This document shows, piece by piece, positions 1-8,866 of a DNA stretch of 64,000 nt (its first letter is position 1; each line of letters starts with the position of its first letter). The DNA lies in contig JARWZT010000016.1 in NCBI GenBank assembly GCA_029866205.1, forward strand, positions 124,001 to 188,000, read 5' to 3'. The translations under genes and the position numbers were made by a program. The stretch comes from Rhodoferax sp. (GTDB taxonomy: Bacteria; Pseudomonadota; Gammaproteobacteria; Burkholderiales; Burkholderiaceae_C). A model generated the notes under the pieces. It saw only the letters and a list, made by a program, of their open reading frames with translations. It did no database searches and was not told the origin of the DNA.

Positions 1-205
1 GATTTAGTCGGCCAAGCCTCGGCTTCAGGAAAAGAGAAAAAACTCCGCAAAACTCACCTGTCTGGGGGATGCACAGCCGGGCTGAGGCGGTTTACAGTCT
101 CCCCACCGGACTTTACAAGTCCTTTGTCAATGACGCACCGCACAAGGTCCGCTGGCAAAAACCTGGTTTTCCTGTTCCAACGAAGTCTCTTCGGAGATAT
201 TTACA

Positions 206-230
206 AGTCACCTTCGGGTGGCTTTTTTTT
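206..230 (+). terminator. Rho-independent terminator, plus strand
   Basis: Seven-base-pair stem (AGTCACC pairing with GGTGGCT) closed by a TTCG loop and followed by a run of eight T. It would end a plus-strand transcript entering from left of the window. Bases 1-205 upstream hold no coding region or RNA family I can name, although they contain a small palindrome, GGACTTTACAAGTCC (108-122). The minus strand shows no T-run here, so this is not an obvious terminator for waaF. Confidence 0.75.
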
Positions 231-254
231 GGCTTTTTTGGCCTTTTTTGGGTT

Positions 255-1274
255 TTACGGCGCCAGCAATTCCAACACCCGCTGTGGTGTCACATCGCGC
301 AGGCAGCGGGTGTGACCGAGCGGACATTCACGCGCAAAGCAGGGCGCACAGTCCAGCGGCGGTTGGTACGCCGGATCGTCTTTGAGCCACAGCACGCGGG
401 CGTGCGGGCTTAAGGGGGGCGTATGCAGCGGGCTTGACGACCCAAAAATCGCCACCTGTGGCACCCCGAAAGCTGCGGCCACGTGCATCATGCCGGAGTC
501 GTTGCTCACCACGCCCAGGGATGCGCTGACCAACGCCAAAGCCTCGGCCAGATCGGTGCGGCCCGACAAGTCGAGGCAGCGCCCGGACCCGGCTTGCACC
601 ACCGCCTGCGCGATCTCGGCACACACCGGCGCGTCTTTGGCCGAACCCAACAACACGATGGCACGCCCACGGGCCTGCCCGAGCTGACGGGCCAATGTGG
701 CGAAATGGGCGGTGGGCCAGCGCTTGGCCGGCCCATATTCAGCGCCGGGCACCAGTACGTAATAATTTTTCCGCTGCAGACTCCGTGCCTGAAGCACCGT
801 CTCCACCGAAGCGGCAGAAACGGCGAGTTGAGGCCGTTCGGCGGCAAAACCGTCCTCGCCACTCAGGGCGCCATAAAACTCCACCATGGGAGGACGCTGG
901 GTTTTGGACGGGTTGGGCAGGCGCCGGGTCAGCAGGCCCCAGCGGGCCTCACCCTGATAGCCCCAACGCTCAGCCGCCCCGGCCCACCAAGGGATCAGGG
1001 CACTTTTCCAGGAGTTCGGACAGACAATCGCCCGGTCAAACTGGCCCCTCAATTCGCGCGCCAGCGCGCGGCGGGCGGCCCACTGCAAGCCGCCGTGGGC
1101 AAAAGGAAACTCAATCACCCGCTCCACCTGCGCCATGGCCCGGTAAACCGGCGCGACCCAGGGCAAAGCACCCACCGTGAGGCGTTCACCCCGCGCGTGC
1201 AAGCGTCGCAACAGCGGCTCGGTCATCACCGCGTCGCCAATCCATTGCGGCGCAATGATCAAAGTAGAAGTCAT
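255..1274 (-). CDS. waaF: Lipopolysaccharide heptosyltransferase II
   Basis: Glycosyltransferase family 9 enzyme that adds the second heptose to the inner core of lipopolysaccharide at the cytoplasmic face of the inner membrane. The 339-residue length fits the family. The N-terminus carries the typical PQWIGDAVM start. The C-terminal half has the nucleotide-sugar region SNDSGMMHVAAAFG, and the C-terminus has the Cys-rich tail (DCAPC...CPLGHTRC) seen in many WaaF proteins. The ATG at 1274 directly precedes this conserved start. It ends close to the window edge and is separated from the next minus-strand gene by the repeat at 1283-1440. Identification by motif is strong; WaaF rather than WaaC is inferred from the C-terminal signature. 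Confidence 0.9.
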   Translation of the reverse strand: MTSTLIIAPQWIGDAVMTEPLLRRLHARGERLTVGALPWVAPVYRAMAQVERVIEFPFAHGGLQWAARRALARELRGQFDRAIVCPNSWKSALIPWWAGAAERWGYQGEARWGLLTRRLPNPSKTQRPPMVEFYGALSGEDGFAAERPQLAVSAASVETVLQARSLQRKNYYVLVPGAEYGPAKRWPTAHFATLARQLGQARGRAIVLLGSAKDAPVCAEIAQAVVQAGSGRCLDLSGRTDLAEALALVSASLGVVSNDSGMMHVAAAFGVPQVAIFGSSSPLHTPPLSPHARVLWLKDDPAYQPPLDCAPCFARECPLGHTRCLRDVTPQRVLELLAP

Positions 1275-1282
1275 GGCCTAAA

Positions 1283-1440
1283 CCGCCCCCAAGCAAGGGA
1301 CACCCCCTCGGGGGGCAGCGACCCCAACGCAGTGGGGGAGCGTGGGGGCACCACCCCTTGCGCCGGGCCGCCCCAAGCATGGGACACCCCCTCGGGGGGC
1401 AGCGACCCCAACGCAGTGGGGGAGCGTGGGGGCTCCACCC
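1283..1440. repeat. Two tandem copies of a GC-rich intergenic repeat
   Basis: Two nearly identical copies of about 72 bp lie at 1283-1355 and 1369-1440, separated by about 13 bp. Each contains ACCCCCTCGGGGGGCAGCG, itself a short inverted repeat, then a second stem-forming part around ACGCAGTGGGGGAGCGTGGG. They lie between two minus-strand genes and run up to the stop codon of the zinc-finger gene. Repeats of this form are, to my knowledge, scattered in intergenic DNA of Comamonadaceae and behave like REP elements; that part is from memory, while the duplication is directly visible. Confidence 0.85.
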
Positions 1441-1643
1441 TAATGGGCTTCGAAATGCTCGCCGTCCTTGAGTTGGTACACGGTACCGCAGTACGGACAT
1501 TTGGCTTGGCCGGTACGGGCCACGTCGAGATAGACCTTGGGATGGGTATTCCAGGTTTTCATGTCCGCCAAGGGACTGGGGCAAAACACGCCACCTTGGG
1601 GATTAAGGTCTTTGGCCAGCAGGGAGACGAGCGATTTGGACAT
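1440..1643 (-). CDS. zf-CHCC zinc-finger domain protein
   Basis: Small 67-residue protein of the zf-CHCC family, related to the C-terminal part of mitochondrial complex I subunit NDUFS6. The presumed zinc ligands are Cys21, His34, Cys49 and Cys52, the last two in CPYC. In Burkholderiales this gene commonly follows ilvE, as here. Its biochemical role is unknown. The ATG at 1643 starts a protein of the family's usual size. The stop codon sits at the edge of the repeat at 1369-1440. Confidence 0.85.
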   Translation of the reverse strand: MSKSLVSLLAKDLNPQGGVFCPSPLADMKTWNTHPKVYLDVARTGQAKCPYCGTVYQLKDGEHFEAH

Positions 1644-1676
1644 AGCGGTAAGAGATGGAAAAAAGGGGGTCCGCTC

Positions 1677-2627
1677 TTAGACCAAGGTCAGCCAGTGCGC
1701 GTATTTGGAGTTGCGGCCGTTGACGATGTCAAAGAAAGCCGCCTGGATTTTTTCGGTGATCGGGCCGCGGGTGCCGGCATAGTCGTCTTTACCCAGGGCA
1801 ATACGGTCGAGTTCGCGGATGGGCGTCACTTCAGCGGCGGTACCGGTAAAGAAGGCTTCGTCACAGATGTACACCTCGTCGCGGGTAATGCGCTTTTGCA
1901 CCAGTTCCAGACCCAGGTCTTTGCAGATGTGCATGACCGTGTTGCGGGTGATGCCGTTGAGCGCACCGGCCGACAGGTCGGGCGTGTAGACCACGCCGTC
2001 TTTGATCACGAAGAGGTTTTCGCCTGCACCTTCAGACACAAAGCCGTTGGTGTCGAGCAACATGGCCTCGTCGTAGCCGTCGTCGGTGGCTTCCATATTG
2101 GCCAGGATCGAGTTGGTGTAGTTGGATACCGCTTTGGCCTGCGTCATGGTGATGTTGACGTGGTGGCGCGTGTAGCTCGAGATCTTGACGCGGATACCGC
2201 GTTTCATGCCCTCTTCGCCCAGGTATGCGCCCCAGGCCCAGGCCGCAACCATCAGATGGATCGTGTTGCCCTTGGGCGAGACGCCGAGTTTTTTGTCGCC
2301 AATCCAGGTCAGGGGGCGCAAGTAGCAGCTCTCGAGGTGGTTGTCGCGCACCACGGCTTTTTGGGCCTCCATCACCTGTTCTTTGGTGAACGGGATGTTC
2401 ATGCGCAAGATCTTGGCGCTGTTGAACAGGCGCTCGGTGTGCTCGGCCAGGCGAAATATGGCGGTGCCCTGGGCGGTGTTGTAGGCGCGTACGCCCTCAA
2501 ATGCGCCGCAACCGTAGTGCAGGGTGTGGCTGAGCACGTGGATCTTGGCATCGCGCCAATCGACCATCTGGCCGTCCATCCAGATTTTTCCGTCGCGGTC
2601 AGACATCGATGGGGGCATGGCGGTCAT
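1677..2627 (-). CDS. ilvE: Branched-chain amino acid aminotransferase
   Basis: Pyridoxal-phosphate class IV aminotransferase interconverting valine, leucine and isoleucine with their 2-oxo acids. The 316-residue product begins MTAMPPSMSDRDGKIWMDG and includes the typical HTLHYGCGAFEGVRAY stretch, SYTRHHVNITMTQAKAVSNY near the PLP lysine, and NGFVSEGAGENLF near the C-terminus. I place the start at 2627 because AAGGA lies about eight bases upstream; a longer reading from 2663 lacks that spacing. The zinc-finger gene follows after 33 bp and is probably cotranscribed. Confidence 0.93.
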   Translation of the reverse strand: MTAMPPSMSDRDGKIWMDGQMVDWRDAKIHVLSHTLHYGCGAFEGVRAYNTAQGTAIFRLAEHTERLFNSAKILRMNIPFTKEQVMEAQKAVVRDNHLESCYLRPLTWIGDKKLGVSPKGNTIHLMVAAWAWGAYLGEEGMKRGIRVKISSYTRHHVNITMTQAKAVSNYTNSILANMEATDDGYDEAMLLDTNGFVSEGAGENLFVIKDGVVYTPDLSAGALNGITRNTVMHICKDLGLELVQKRITRDEVYICDEAFFTGTAAEVTPIRELDRIALGKDDYAGTRGPITEKIQAAFFDIVNGRNSKYAHWLTLV

Positions 2628-2673
2628 TGCAAAGATCCTTAAATAGGTTGGGCGAACTGGCAAAAACGGGATT

Positions 2674-3099
2674 TTACGGGGCGCCGTCTGCCACGCCGTC
2701 GTTGGGGCGCTGCAGGCTCCAGTTTTTCAGGCGTCCGCCCCGGAATTCGCAGCGCACGCTGGACAAAGAACCGTCGGTCCAGCCATACATCTCTGTCGGT
2801 GCATCCGGTTCACCCAGCGGTTGCCCCAGCGCCCGCGTCATGGCCACCACGTGCAAGAGCGTCATGCCCGCACGCAGCTTGGCATTGAGCATGACGGCGC
2901 TGTCGACATAGCCCTTGGGCCGATGGGCGGCGCGCTGCATCACTTGCAACATGCGGGTGAAGTGCAGCAGCATCCACATGACCAGGGCGCCCCCTGCGGC
3001 CGCCACGCCCGGCCAGCCGTAGTGGCGGTAGGCGAGGGCCAGCAAACCAATTGCGCCCAGAGGCGCCAAGACTTTTTGTAGTGAATAGAACGTGGGCAT
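2674..3099 (-). CDS. Conserved hypothetical membrane protein
   Basis: Protein of about 141 residues that I cannot assign to a named family. Starting at the second methionine of MQMPTFYSLQ it has two adjacent hydrophobic segments (roughly residues 12-45), then a soluble C-terminal part. The open frame extends upstream to 3204 through an alanine-rich stretch unlike a normal N-terminus, so I prefer the start at 3099, which has AGGG nearby; 3105 is also possible. It lies just upstream of ilvE on the same strand and may be cotranscribed with it. Function unknown. Confidence 0.65.
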   Translation of the reverse strand: MPTFYSLQKVLAPLGAIGLLALAYRHYGWPGVAAAGGALVMWMLLHFTRMLQVMQRAAHRPKGYVDSAVMLNAKLRAGMTLLHVVAMTRALGQPLGEPDAPTEMYGWTDGSLSSVRCEFRGGRLKNWSLQRPNDGVADGAP

Positions 3100-3218
3100 T
3101 TGCATGGCCCTGATTTTGACCGCAGTCGCGCGTGCGGCAACGCGCGCCGCCTTTGCGGCAGACCCGGCTGCCGACACCGCTACAGTCGCGGCTTTAGCCA
3201 CCACCCCATCTGTCGGCC

Positions 3219-3986
3219 ATGACCCACTCCAACCAACGCGTTCTGATTACCGCTGCCGCCTCGGGCATTGGCCTGGCCATGGCCGATGCCTTCATGGCAG
3301 CGGGCGCCCGGGTGTTTATTTGCGACGTGAACGCCGCCGCGCTCCAAGCGACGCTGGCGGCGCGGCCGTCTTTGGCGGGCCGGGTCTGCGACGTGAGCAA
3401 CGAGTCGCAAGTGGCCGATTTCTTTGCCGCCGGCACGGCCCACTTGGGCGGACTGGATATTTTGGTTAGCAATGCGGGGGTCGCCGGCCCGACGGCGAAC
3501 GTGGAAGACATCAGCTTGGCGGAGTGGCGCAACTGTCTGGCCATCAACCTGGATTCGGCGTTTTTGTGCGCTCGCCTGGCGGCGCCTATTTTTCGCGCCC
3601 AGGGCAGCGGCTCCATCATCAACATGTCGTCCACCGCGGGATTGTTCGGCTTTCCGCGGCGCGCACCTTACGCGTCGGCCAAATGGGCGATTCGGGGCCT
3701 GACGCGCACCCTGGCCCAAGAGCTCGGGCCTGCGGGCGTGCGGGTTAACTGCATTTGCCCCGGATCGGTGTCGGGTGAGCGAATTGACCGGGTGATTGCC
3801 GCCGAGGCCCTGAAAACCGGGCGCAGTGAGGCCGAAGTGCGCCACGAAGCAGTGCAGGCCGCGTCGCTCAAGACCTTTATTTCGCCCGAAGACATTGCCG
3901 CACTTGCCTTGTTTATCACCTCAAGCGCCGGAGCGCGCATCTCGGGCCAGGAACTGACCGTTGATGGTCATACCGAGACCCTTTAG
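3219..3986 (+). CDS. SDR family NAD(P)-dependent oxidoreductase
   Basis: Classical short-chain dehydrogenase/reductase of 255 residues. The cofactor loop near the N-terminus reads TAAASGIG, a variant of TGxxxGxG. NAG follows at about residue 85, the catalytic serine lies in NMSSTAG, and the Tyr-x-x-x-Lys pair in YASAK. The C-terminal SGQELTVDGH is typical of the family. It is a single gene, divergent from the minus-strand gene at 2674-3099. A GC-rich hairpin (CCCGAG/CTCGGG) follows the stop but lacks a T-run. The substrate cannot be told from sequence. Confidence 0.85.
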   Translation: MTHSNQRVLITAAASGIGLAMADAFMAAGARVFICDVNAAALQATLAARPSLAGRVCDVSNESQVADFFAAGTAHLGGLDILVSNAGVAGPTANVEDISLAEWRNCLAINLDSAFLCARLAAPIFRAQGSGSIINMSSTAGLFGFPRRAPYASAKWAIRGLTRTLAQELGPAGVRVNCICPGSVSGERIDRVIAAEALKTGRSEAEVRHEAVQAASLKTFISPEDIAALALFITSSAGARISGQELTVDGHTETL

Positions 3987-4063
3987 CACCCGAGCACTGC
4001 GCGCTCGGGCCCATTGCAGCCATAAAGTCATGCGGCTTTTGCATAACTATTGCCTGTAATCGC

Positions 4064-4092
4064 TTGGTAACTTCGTAACGGCTTCCTAGAAT
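4064..4092 (+). promoter_or_regulatory. Putative sigma-70 promoter of pckG
   Basis: TTGGTA at 4064-4069 and TAGAAT at 4087-4092 are separated by exactly 17 bp, matching the housekeeping consensus with few mismatches. Transcription would start near 4099 and give a leader of about 135 nt before pckG. That leader contains a G/C hairpin around 4097-4127 (CCCCCG pairing with CGGGGG) that could affect expression. Confidence 0.55.
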
Positions 4093-4234
4093 CAGTCCCC
4101 CGCGGTGGTAAATCGACGGGGGGATCTGGCTTTATTGCGTCTCGCAGGCGCAGCACAACAGTGGTTTTTTCAAAGCCCAGCTTGGGTGTTGGCTGGTTTT
4201 TGAAAAGACGATTTTTAAACTTAGGAACTTTTCG

Positions 4235-6121
4235 ATGAACTCACCTGCCATGCAAGGGCTCGACCTCAAAACCCCCGACTTCGTCAAACACCCCCGCCTG
4301 ATCGCCTGGGTGGCCGACATGGCCGCGCTGTGCAAACCCTCCGCCATCCACTGGTGCGACGGATCGCAAGAGGAATACCAGATGCTTTGCCAGCAACTGG
4401 TGGACGCAGGCACTTTTACCAAGCTCAACGCCGCCAAGCGCCCCAACAGCTTTTTGGCCTGCTCGGACCCCAGCGACGTGGCCCGGGTGGAAGACCGTAC
4501 CTACATTTGCAGCAGCCGCAAGGAAGACGCAGGACCTACCAACAACTGGATGGAACCCGCCGAAATGCGCGCCACCCTGGCGCCTCTGTTTGACGGTTGC
4601 ATGGCGGGGCGCACCATGTATGTGGTGCCGTTTTCCATGGGTCCGTTGGGCTCGCACATTGCGCACATCGGTATCGAGATCAGCGACAGCGCCTACGTGG
4701 CGGTCAACCAGCGCATCATGACGCGCATGGGCCGTGCGGTGTACGACGTGTTGGGGGTGGACGGCGCGTTTGTGCCTTGCGTGCACACCGTGGGGGCACC
4801 GCTGGCCGCCGGTCAGGCCGACCTGAAGTGGCCCTGCAACAAGACGAAATACATCGTTCACTTTCCTGAGACACGCGAAATCTGGTCCTATGGCTCGGGC
4901 TACGGCGGCAACGCCCTGCTGGGCAAAAAATGCTTTGCGCTGCGTATCGCCTCCACCATGGGTCGGGCCGACGCGCAGGGACCTTCGGGGAGCCCTGGCT
5001 GGTTGGCAGAACACATGCTCATTTTGGGAGTGACCAACCCCCAAGGCAAAAAGTACCATGTGGCGGCGGCGTTTCCCAGCGCCTGTGGCAAAACCAATTT
5101 CTCGATGCTGGTGCCGCCCGAGGGCTTTGCCGGCTGGAAAGTCACCACCATTGGTGACGACATTGCCTGGGTCAAGCCGCATACCGATGGCAAGCTGTAC
5201 GCCATCAACCCCGAGGCGGGCTACTTTGGCGTCGCGCCTGGCACCAACTACCACACCAACCCCAACTGCATGGCCAGCCTGGGCCACGACGTGATCTTTA
5301 CCAATGTGGCCCTGACCGATGACGGCGACGTCTGGTGGGAAGGCATGGAAAAGGACACGGGCAGCACGCCCGAGCACTTGATCGACTGGCAAGGCAAAGA
5401 CTGGACGCCGCAAATCGCGCGCGAAACCGGCGCCAAAGCCGCGCACCCCAACTCCCGCTTTACCGTGGCCGCCGGCAACAACCCGGCGCTGGACGCGGCG
5501 TGGGACGACCCCGCAGGCGTGCCGATTGATGCCTTTATCTTTGGTGGCCGCCGCTCGACCACCGTGCCCTTGGTGACCGAGGCGCGCAACTGGGTCGAGG
5601 GCGTTTACATGGCCGCCACCATGGGCTCTGAGACTACGGCAGCAGCCGTGGGCCAGCAAGGCGTGGTACGGCGCGACCCGTTTGCCATGCTGCCTTTTAC
5701 CGGCTACAACGTGAGCGACTACTTTCAGCATTGGCTCAATATGGGCAGCAAGCTCAGCGCCGCCGGTGCCAAGCTGCCCGCGATCTACTGTGTGAACTGG
5801 TTTCGCAAGGGCGCTGACGGCAAGTTTGTCTGGCCCGGCTATGGCGAAAATATGCGTGTGCTGAAGTGGATGATCGACCGCCTTGAAGGCACGGCCAAGG
5901 GCCAGGAAACCGGCTTTGGCGTGAGCCCCAACTACGACGAAATCACTTGGGATGGGCTGGACTTCACACCCGCCCAGTTTGCCACCGTCACCAGCCTGGA
6001 CAAAGCCGACTGGAAACAGGAAATCGCCTTGCACACCGAGCTGTTTACCCAGTTGGCGTACCACCTGCCCCAGGAACTCAACGCCACCAAGGCCCAGTTG
6101 GAACAGCGCCTGGCCGCCTGA
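4235..6121 (+). CDS. pckG: Phosphoenolpyruvate carboxykinase (GTP)
   Basis: GTP-dependent PEP carboxykinase, converting oxaloacetate and GTP to phosphoenolpyruvate, CO2 and GDP in gluconeogenesis. The 628-residue length fits the GTP-type family. The kinase-1 P-loop reads [13 protein letters not shown], a following metal-binding motif is GDDIAW, and the C-terminal half contains FIFGGRRS and [15 protein letters not shown]. The ATG at 4235 has TAGGA about 10 bases upstream. It is monocistronic by layout, with its own promoter upstream and the next gene convergent 13 bp after the stop. Confidence 0.97.
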   Translation: MNSPAMQGLDLKTPDFVKHPRLIAWVADMAALCKPSAIHWCDGSQEEYQMLCQQLVDAGTFTKLNAAKRPNSFLACSDPSDVARVEDRTYICSSRKEDAGPTNNWMEPAEMRATLAPLFDGCMAGRTMYVVPFSMGPLGSHIAHIGIEISDSAYVAVNQRIMTRMGRAVYDVLGVDGAFVPCVHTVGAPLAAGQADLKWPCNKTKYIVHFPETREIWSYGSGYGGNALLGKKCFALRIASTMGRADAQGPSGSPGWLAEHMLILGVTNPQGKKYHVAAAFPSACGKTNFSMLVPPEGFAGWKVTTIGDDIAWVKPHTDGKLYAINPEAGYFGVAPGTNYHTNPNCMASLGHDVIFTNVALTDDGDVWWEGMEKDTGSTPEHLIDWQGKDWTPQIARETGAKAAHPNSRFTVAAGNNPALDAAWDDPAGVPIDAFIFGGRRSTTVPLVTEARNWVEGVYMAATMGSETTAAAVGQQGVVRRDPFAMLPFTGYNVSDYFQHWLNMGSKLSAAGAKLPAIYCVNWFRKGADGKFVWPGYGENMRVLKWMIDRLEGTAKGQETGFGVSPNYDEITWDGLDFTPAQFATVTSLDKADWKQEIALHTELFTQLAYHLPQELNATKAQLEQRLAA

Positions 6122-6134
6122 GCCAGCGCAAGCC

Positions 6135-7211
6135 TCAGTCCAGTGCCGCAACCACCCGGTTGCGTCCCTGGCGCTTGGCTTGGTAGAGCGCGGCATCGGC
6201 CGCTTCCAGCAGGGTCTCCAGCGGGCTTTGCTGGTTCCAGCTCGCCACCCCCACGGACACGCTCATGGCGAGTGAATCTCCGGTGTCCAAGCGAAACGGT
6301 GTCTTGAACACTGTGGCGCAGATGCGCTGCGCAATGCGGTTTGCCGTCACGGCGTCCACCTCGGGCAACAAAACGCAAAACTCCTCGCCGCCATAACGCG
6401 CGCACAGGTCACCGGGGCGCAGCGCGATTTCAATGCATCGCGCGGCATGGCACAACACCAAATCGCCTACCGGGTGCCCGTGCTCGTCGTTGACGTTTTT
6501 GAAATGGTCAATATCGATCATCAGCAAAGACGCACTGCACGCTGAAGACTGCTGGCGGCGCAGGGTGCGCCGGTAGGTGCGATCCATCCAGCGGCGGTTG
6601 GGCAGGCCGGTCAGCGCGTCAGTCTCGGCATCTTGGGCCAGGCGCTGCTGGTGCAGCATGGCCTCGCTCAACCCGGCGTTGGCTTTGCGCACCCGCGCCG
6701 ACAGCACACGCAGCAAATTCAGGGCGATCTTGGGCTCCTCGTGCATCGACTCCCACACCATATCGGCCGGCACCGCCAACACTTGGGACTCTTGCTCGGC
6801 AATGGCCCAGGCATTGGGCATTTGGCGGTCAATCAGGGACTGCTCGCCCACCGACTCGCCCGGCAATATGCGTGCAACCTCTTTGTGGGTCAACACAGCA
6901 GGCAGCGCCGCATCGGTTTCACCCGCTGCCAGGCTGCTCGCATCGGCGTGCAGCCACACCGACAACTCGCCGGACAACAGCAGAAACAAAGTCTCGTGCG
7001 CACTGCCCAGAGTGATCAGTGCCTCACCGCGGGCCAGTGAGCGGACCGGTGCGTGCGTCAGCCACTTCTGCACCACGGCCAGCGGCACGCCGTCCAGGAG
7101 GCTCGAGCCCATGAGCAGCGCGCGCTGGGATGGGTTCAGTGCCACCACCGGCGATTGGAGTGCGTGCTCTGGGCGCATTTCGGCCGTTTGAACGCCGTGC
7201 TGCTGCTTCAT
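6135..7211 (-). CDS. Diguanylate cyclase with cyclic-nucleotide-binding sensor domain
   Basis: Predicted cytoplasmic protein of 358 residues that makes cyclic di-GMP. The N-terminal half resembles a cyclic-nucleotide-binding (Crp-like) domain, with GSAHETLFLLLSGELSVWL and GESVGEQSLI. The C-terminal half is a GGEEF domain with intact active site RYGGEEF and an inhibitory I-site RPGD exactly five residues before GGEEF, so it should be active and feedback-inhibited. I chose the start at 7211 because AGGGGA lies about eight bases upstream; the frame extends to 7274 without a comparable site. There are no membrane segments. It is convergent with pckG. Confidence 0.9.
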   Translation of the reverse strand: MKQQHGVQTAEMRPEHALQSPVVALNPSQRALLMGSSLLDGVPLAVVQKWLTHAPVRSLARGEALITLGSAHETLFLLLSGELSVWLHADASSLAAGETDAALPAVLTHKEVARILPGESVGEQSLIDRQMPNAWAIAEQESQVLAVPADMVWESMHEEPKIALNLLRVLSARVRKANAGLSEAMLHQQRLAQDAETDALTGLPNRRWMDRTYRRTLRRQQSSACSASLLMIDIDHFKNVNDEHGHPVGDLVLCHAARCIEIALRPGDLCARYGGEEFCVLLPEVDAVTANRIAQRICATVFKTPFRLDTGDSLAMSVSVGVASWNQQSPLETLLEAADAALYQAKRQGRNRVVAALD

Positions 7212-7324
7212 GCGGTTTTCCCCTGTGAACGGTGAACCGCCGGCGGCCATCATCAGGAACACCCTGGCGCTCACCGCTGGCTTGGTTACTTGTTGTTTGT
7301 TGGTTTGCCATTGTCGTTGAAAGA

Positions 7325-7350
7325 ATTATAAAAATACTTATCGTTTGCAT
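7325..7350 (-). promoter_or_regulatory. Putative promoter and Fur-like box of the diguanylate cyclase gene
   Basis: On the minus strand a perfect TATAAT lies at 7325-7330, about 115 bp upstream of the chosen start codon. The overlapping stretch GATAAGTATTTTTATAATT agrees with the 19-bp Fur consensus at about 12 positions by my alignment. No good -35 hexamer is present at the right distance, so an activator or weak promoter is implied. Iron control is only a suggestion. Confidence 0.3.
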
Positions 7351-7548
7351 ATCGAAAGGCGTGCTGGGGCTGGCCCCTTCGGTGGGTCGCAAATGGGACA
7401 CACGGTGCGCGCCGCAGCGTGTTGGCCCCTGCAATCAACGGCGATAAGGGCTAGGGATAAACCCGAACGCTCCCGTGACGCGAGTCGCGGCAAGTCTTGG
7501 TGGCAGTCCCTCCACCAGCACCAAGCTCTCCAATGAAAACCGCACTTT

Positions 7549-7611
7549 TTTGCACCGCGCGCTGGCACTATTAGGGTGCAAATCTGGCTGCGCTCTGGCC
7601 CTATAAAGGCA
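7549..7611 (+). promoter_or_regulatory. Candidate operator and sigma-54-like promoter upstream of the tauABC-like operon
   Basis: The 526-bp gap 7212-7737 holds no gene. Within it a perfect inverted repeat TTTGCACC/GGTGCAAA (7549-7556 and 7575-7582) resembles NtrC-type half-sites. Downstream, GG at 7597-7598 and GC at 7609-7610 have the 10-bp spacing required of a sigma-54 promoter, in TGGCCCTATAAAGGCA. Other positions match the consensus poorly. If real, transcription would start near 7622, with a leader of about 115 nt. I looked for guanidine riboswitch signatures here and saw none. Confidence 0.3.
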
Positions 7612-7737
7612 TTCATCTGGCACTACTCGCAAGACTCTGGCGCGTACAAACTCTTAAGCTCATGCGCTTGGGTTATGAATCAGGCTCTAGCATTTGTCTG
7701 GTGTCCTGTGCACGTTTTTTTATTGAAAGGTATCGGT

Positions 7738-8748
7738 ATGAAAAAGATTCTGCTTCCCGTCCTCGCCCAGACCCTGGTGGGTTTGTTGGTAGCCGCGGGT
7801 GTGACCTCGGCCTTTGCTCAGGCAAAAAAAGAAGTCACCTTTGCGCACCAGGACATGGTGCTGCCCTATCGCATCGTGATGGAATCGGCCGAAATTGAAA
7901 AAGCCACCGGCTACAAAATCAACTGGCGCATGTTTGGTGGTGGCGGCGACGTGATCAAAGCCATGGCCTCGGGTGATGTGCAGGTTGGCGAAGTGGGCTC
8001 CAGCCCCTTGGCTGCGGCAACCAGCCAAGGCCAGGACGTGAAACTGGTCTGGATCCTGGACGACATTGCCGCATCAGACACCTTGGTGGCCCGCAACGGC
8101 TCCGGCATCAATGGCTGGAAAGACCTGGTCGGCAAGAAAGTGGCCGTGCCCTTCGTCTCCACCGCGCACTACTCCCTGATGGTCGGTATGAAGCTCGAGG
8201 GCGTGGACACCAAAGCCGTCAACGTCATGAATATGCGCCCGCCCGAAATCGCGGCGGCTTGGGAGCGTGGGGACATTGACGCCTCGTTCATCTGGGATCC
8301 CGTCCTGTCCAAAATCCGCCGCACGGGCAAAGCCATTGCCAACTCCGGCGATGTGGGCAAAAAAGGCTATCCCACCTTCGACGGTTTGGTCGTGAACGCC
8401 AAATGGGCGGCCGAGAACAAAGACTTTGTGGTCGCCATGATCAAGGCGATCTCCAAGGCTGACGCCAACTACCGCGCCAACGCCGCCAAATGGACGGTGG
8501 GTTCTCCTGAAGTGAAAGCCATTGCCAAATGGACCAAAGCCGACGAAAAAGACGTACCTGAGGCGATGGCCGCTTTCGGTCTGCCGGACGCCACAGCGCA
8601 AATGTCTGCCACCTGGCTGGGCGGTGGCGCTGCCAAGACCTTGGCCAACACCTCGGCATTCCTGAAAGAACAGGGTCGTTTGCAAGAAGTCAAGCCGGAC
8701 TACAGCGCCTTTGTGGACACCAGCTACCTGAAGGAAGCGATGAAGTAA
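7738..8748 (+). CDS. Taurine-type ABC transporter substrate-binding protein
   Basis: Periplasmic binding protein of 336 residues, closely resembling TauA. A signal peptide occupies about residues 1-24, ending in AFA. Family features are [23 protein letters not shown], and the [13 protein letters not shown] stretch that lines the ligand cleft. The ATG at 7738 is preceded by AAAGG; the frame extends upstream to 7576 but that part is not signal-peptide-like. It leads an operon with an ATPase, a permease, a ureohydrolase and RidA. The ligand may therefore be a sulfonate, or an anionic guanidino compound rather than taurine itself; that is inference. Confidence 0.85.
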   Translation: MKKILLPVLAQTLVGLLVAAGVTSAFAQAKKEVTFAHQDMVLPYRIVMESAEIEKATGYKINWRMFGGGGDVIKAMASGDVQVGEVGSSPLAAATSQGQDVKLVWILDDIAASDTLVARNGSGINGWKDLVGKKVAVPFVSTAHYSLMVGMKLEGVDTKAVNVMNMRPPEIAAAWERGDIDASFIWDPVLSKIRRTGKAIANSGDVGKKGYPTFDGLVVNAKWAAENKDFVVAMIKAISKADANYRANAAKWTVGSPEVKAIAKWTKADEKDVPEAMAAFGLPDATAQMSATWLGGGAAKTLANTSAFLKEQGRLQEVKPDYSAFVDTSYLKEAMK

Positions 8749-8804
8749 GCTGGGCTTTCCCAAAGGTGCAAGCCCTCGGCAACCGCCGCAGGGTGCAGGC
8801 AACC

Positions 8805-8842
8805 AGAGGGGCAACTTGCAAAGAGTTTGCCCCTCTTTTTTT
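8805..8842 (+). terminator. Intra-operon terminator after the binding-protein gene
   Basis: Ten-base stem AGAGGGGCAA (8805-8814) pairing with TTGCCCCTCT (8827-8836), followed by a run of T to 8842. It lies between the binding-protein gene and its ATPase. Leaky terminators at this place commonly keep the periplasmic protein in excess over the membrane parts, which is the likely role here. Confidence 0.75.
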
Positions 8843-8866
8843 GAATTTGTTCTTTTCCCGACTGTT

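Noticed and set aside
1-205. Non-coding RNA at the left edge
   Set aside because: The terminator suggests a transcript end, but the sequence does not match 6S, 4.5S, RNase P or tmRNA features I know; left unassigned.
1283-1440. CRISPR array
   Set aside because: Only two long repeats with a 13-bp separation and internal dyads; no spacers of even length and no cas genes.
483-2642. 719-codon plus-strand open frame
   Set aside because: It lies opposite waaF, the zinc-finger gene and ilvE, has low-complexity His/Gly/Arg-rich content, and no domain; an antisense shadow of GC-rich codons.
4241-6196. 651-codon minus-strand open frame
   Set aside because: Exact antisense of pckG, whose motifs are unmistakable; composition is that of a shadow frame.
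7562-7582. Possible sigma-54 promoter at TGGCAC
   Set aside because: TGGCAC is followed by TGC with the wrong spacing (GG-N12-GC), so it cannot be a functional -24/-12 pair.
7212-7737. Guanidine riboswitch upstream of the ureohydrolase operon
   Set aside because: Because of the operon content I looked for guanidine-I, -II and -III signatures; none of the conserved segments is present.
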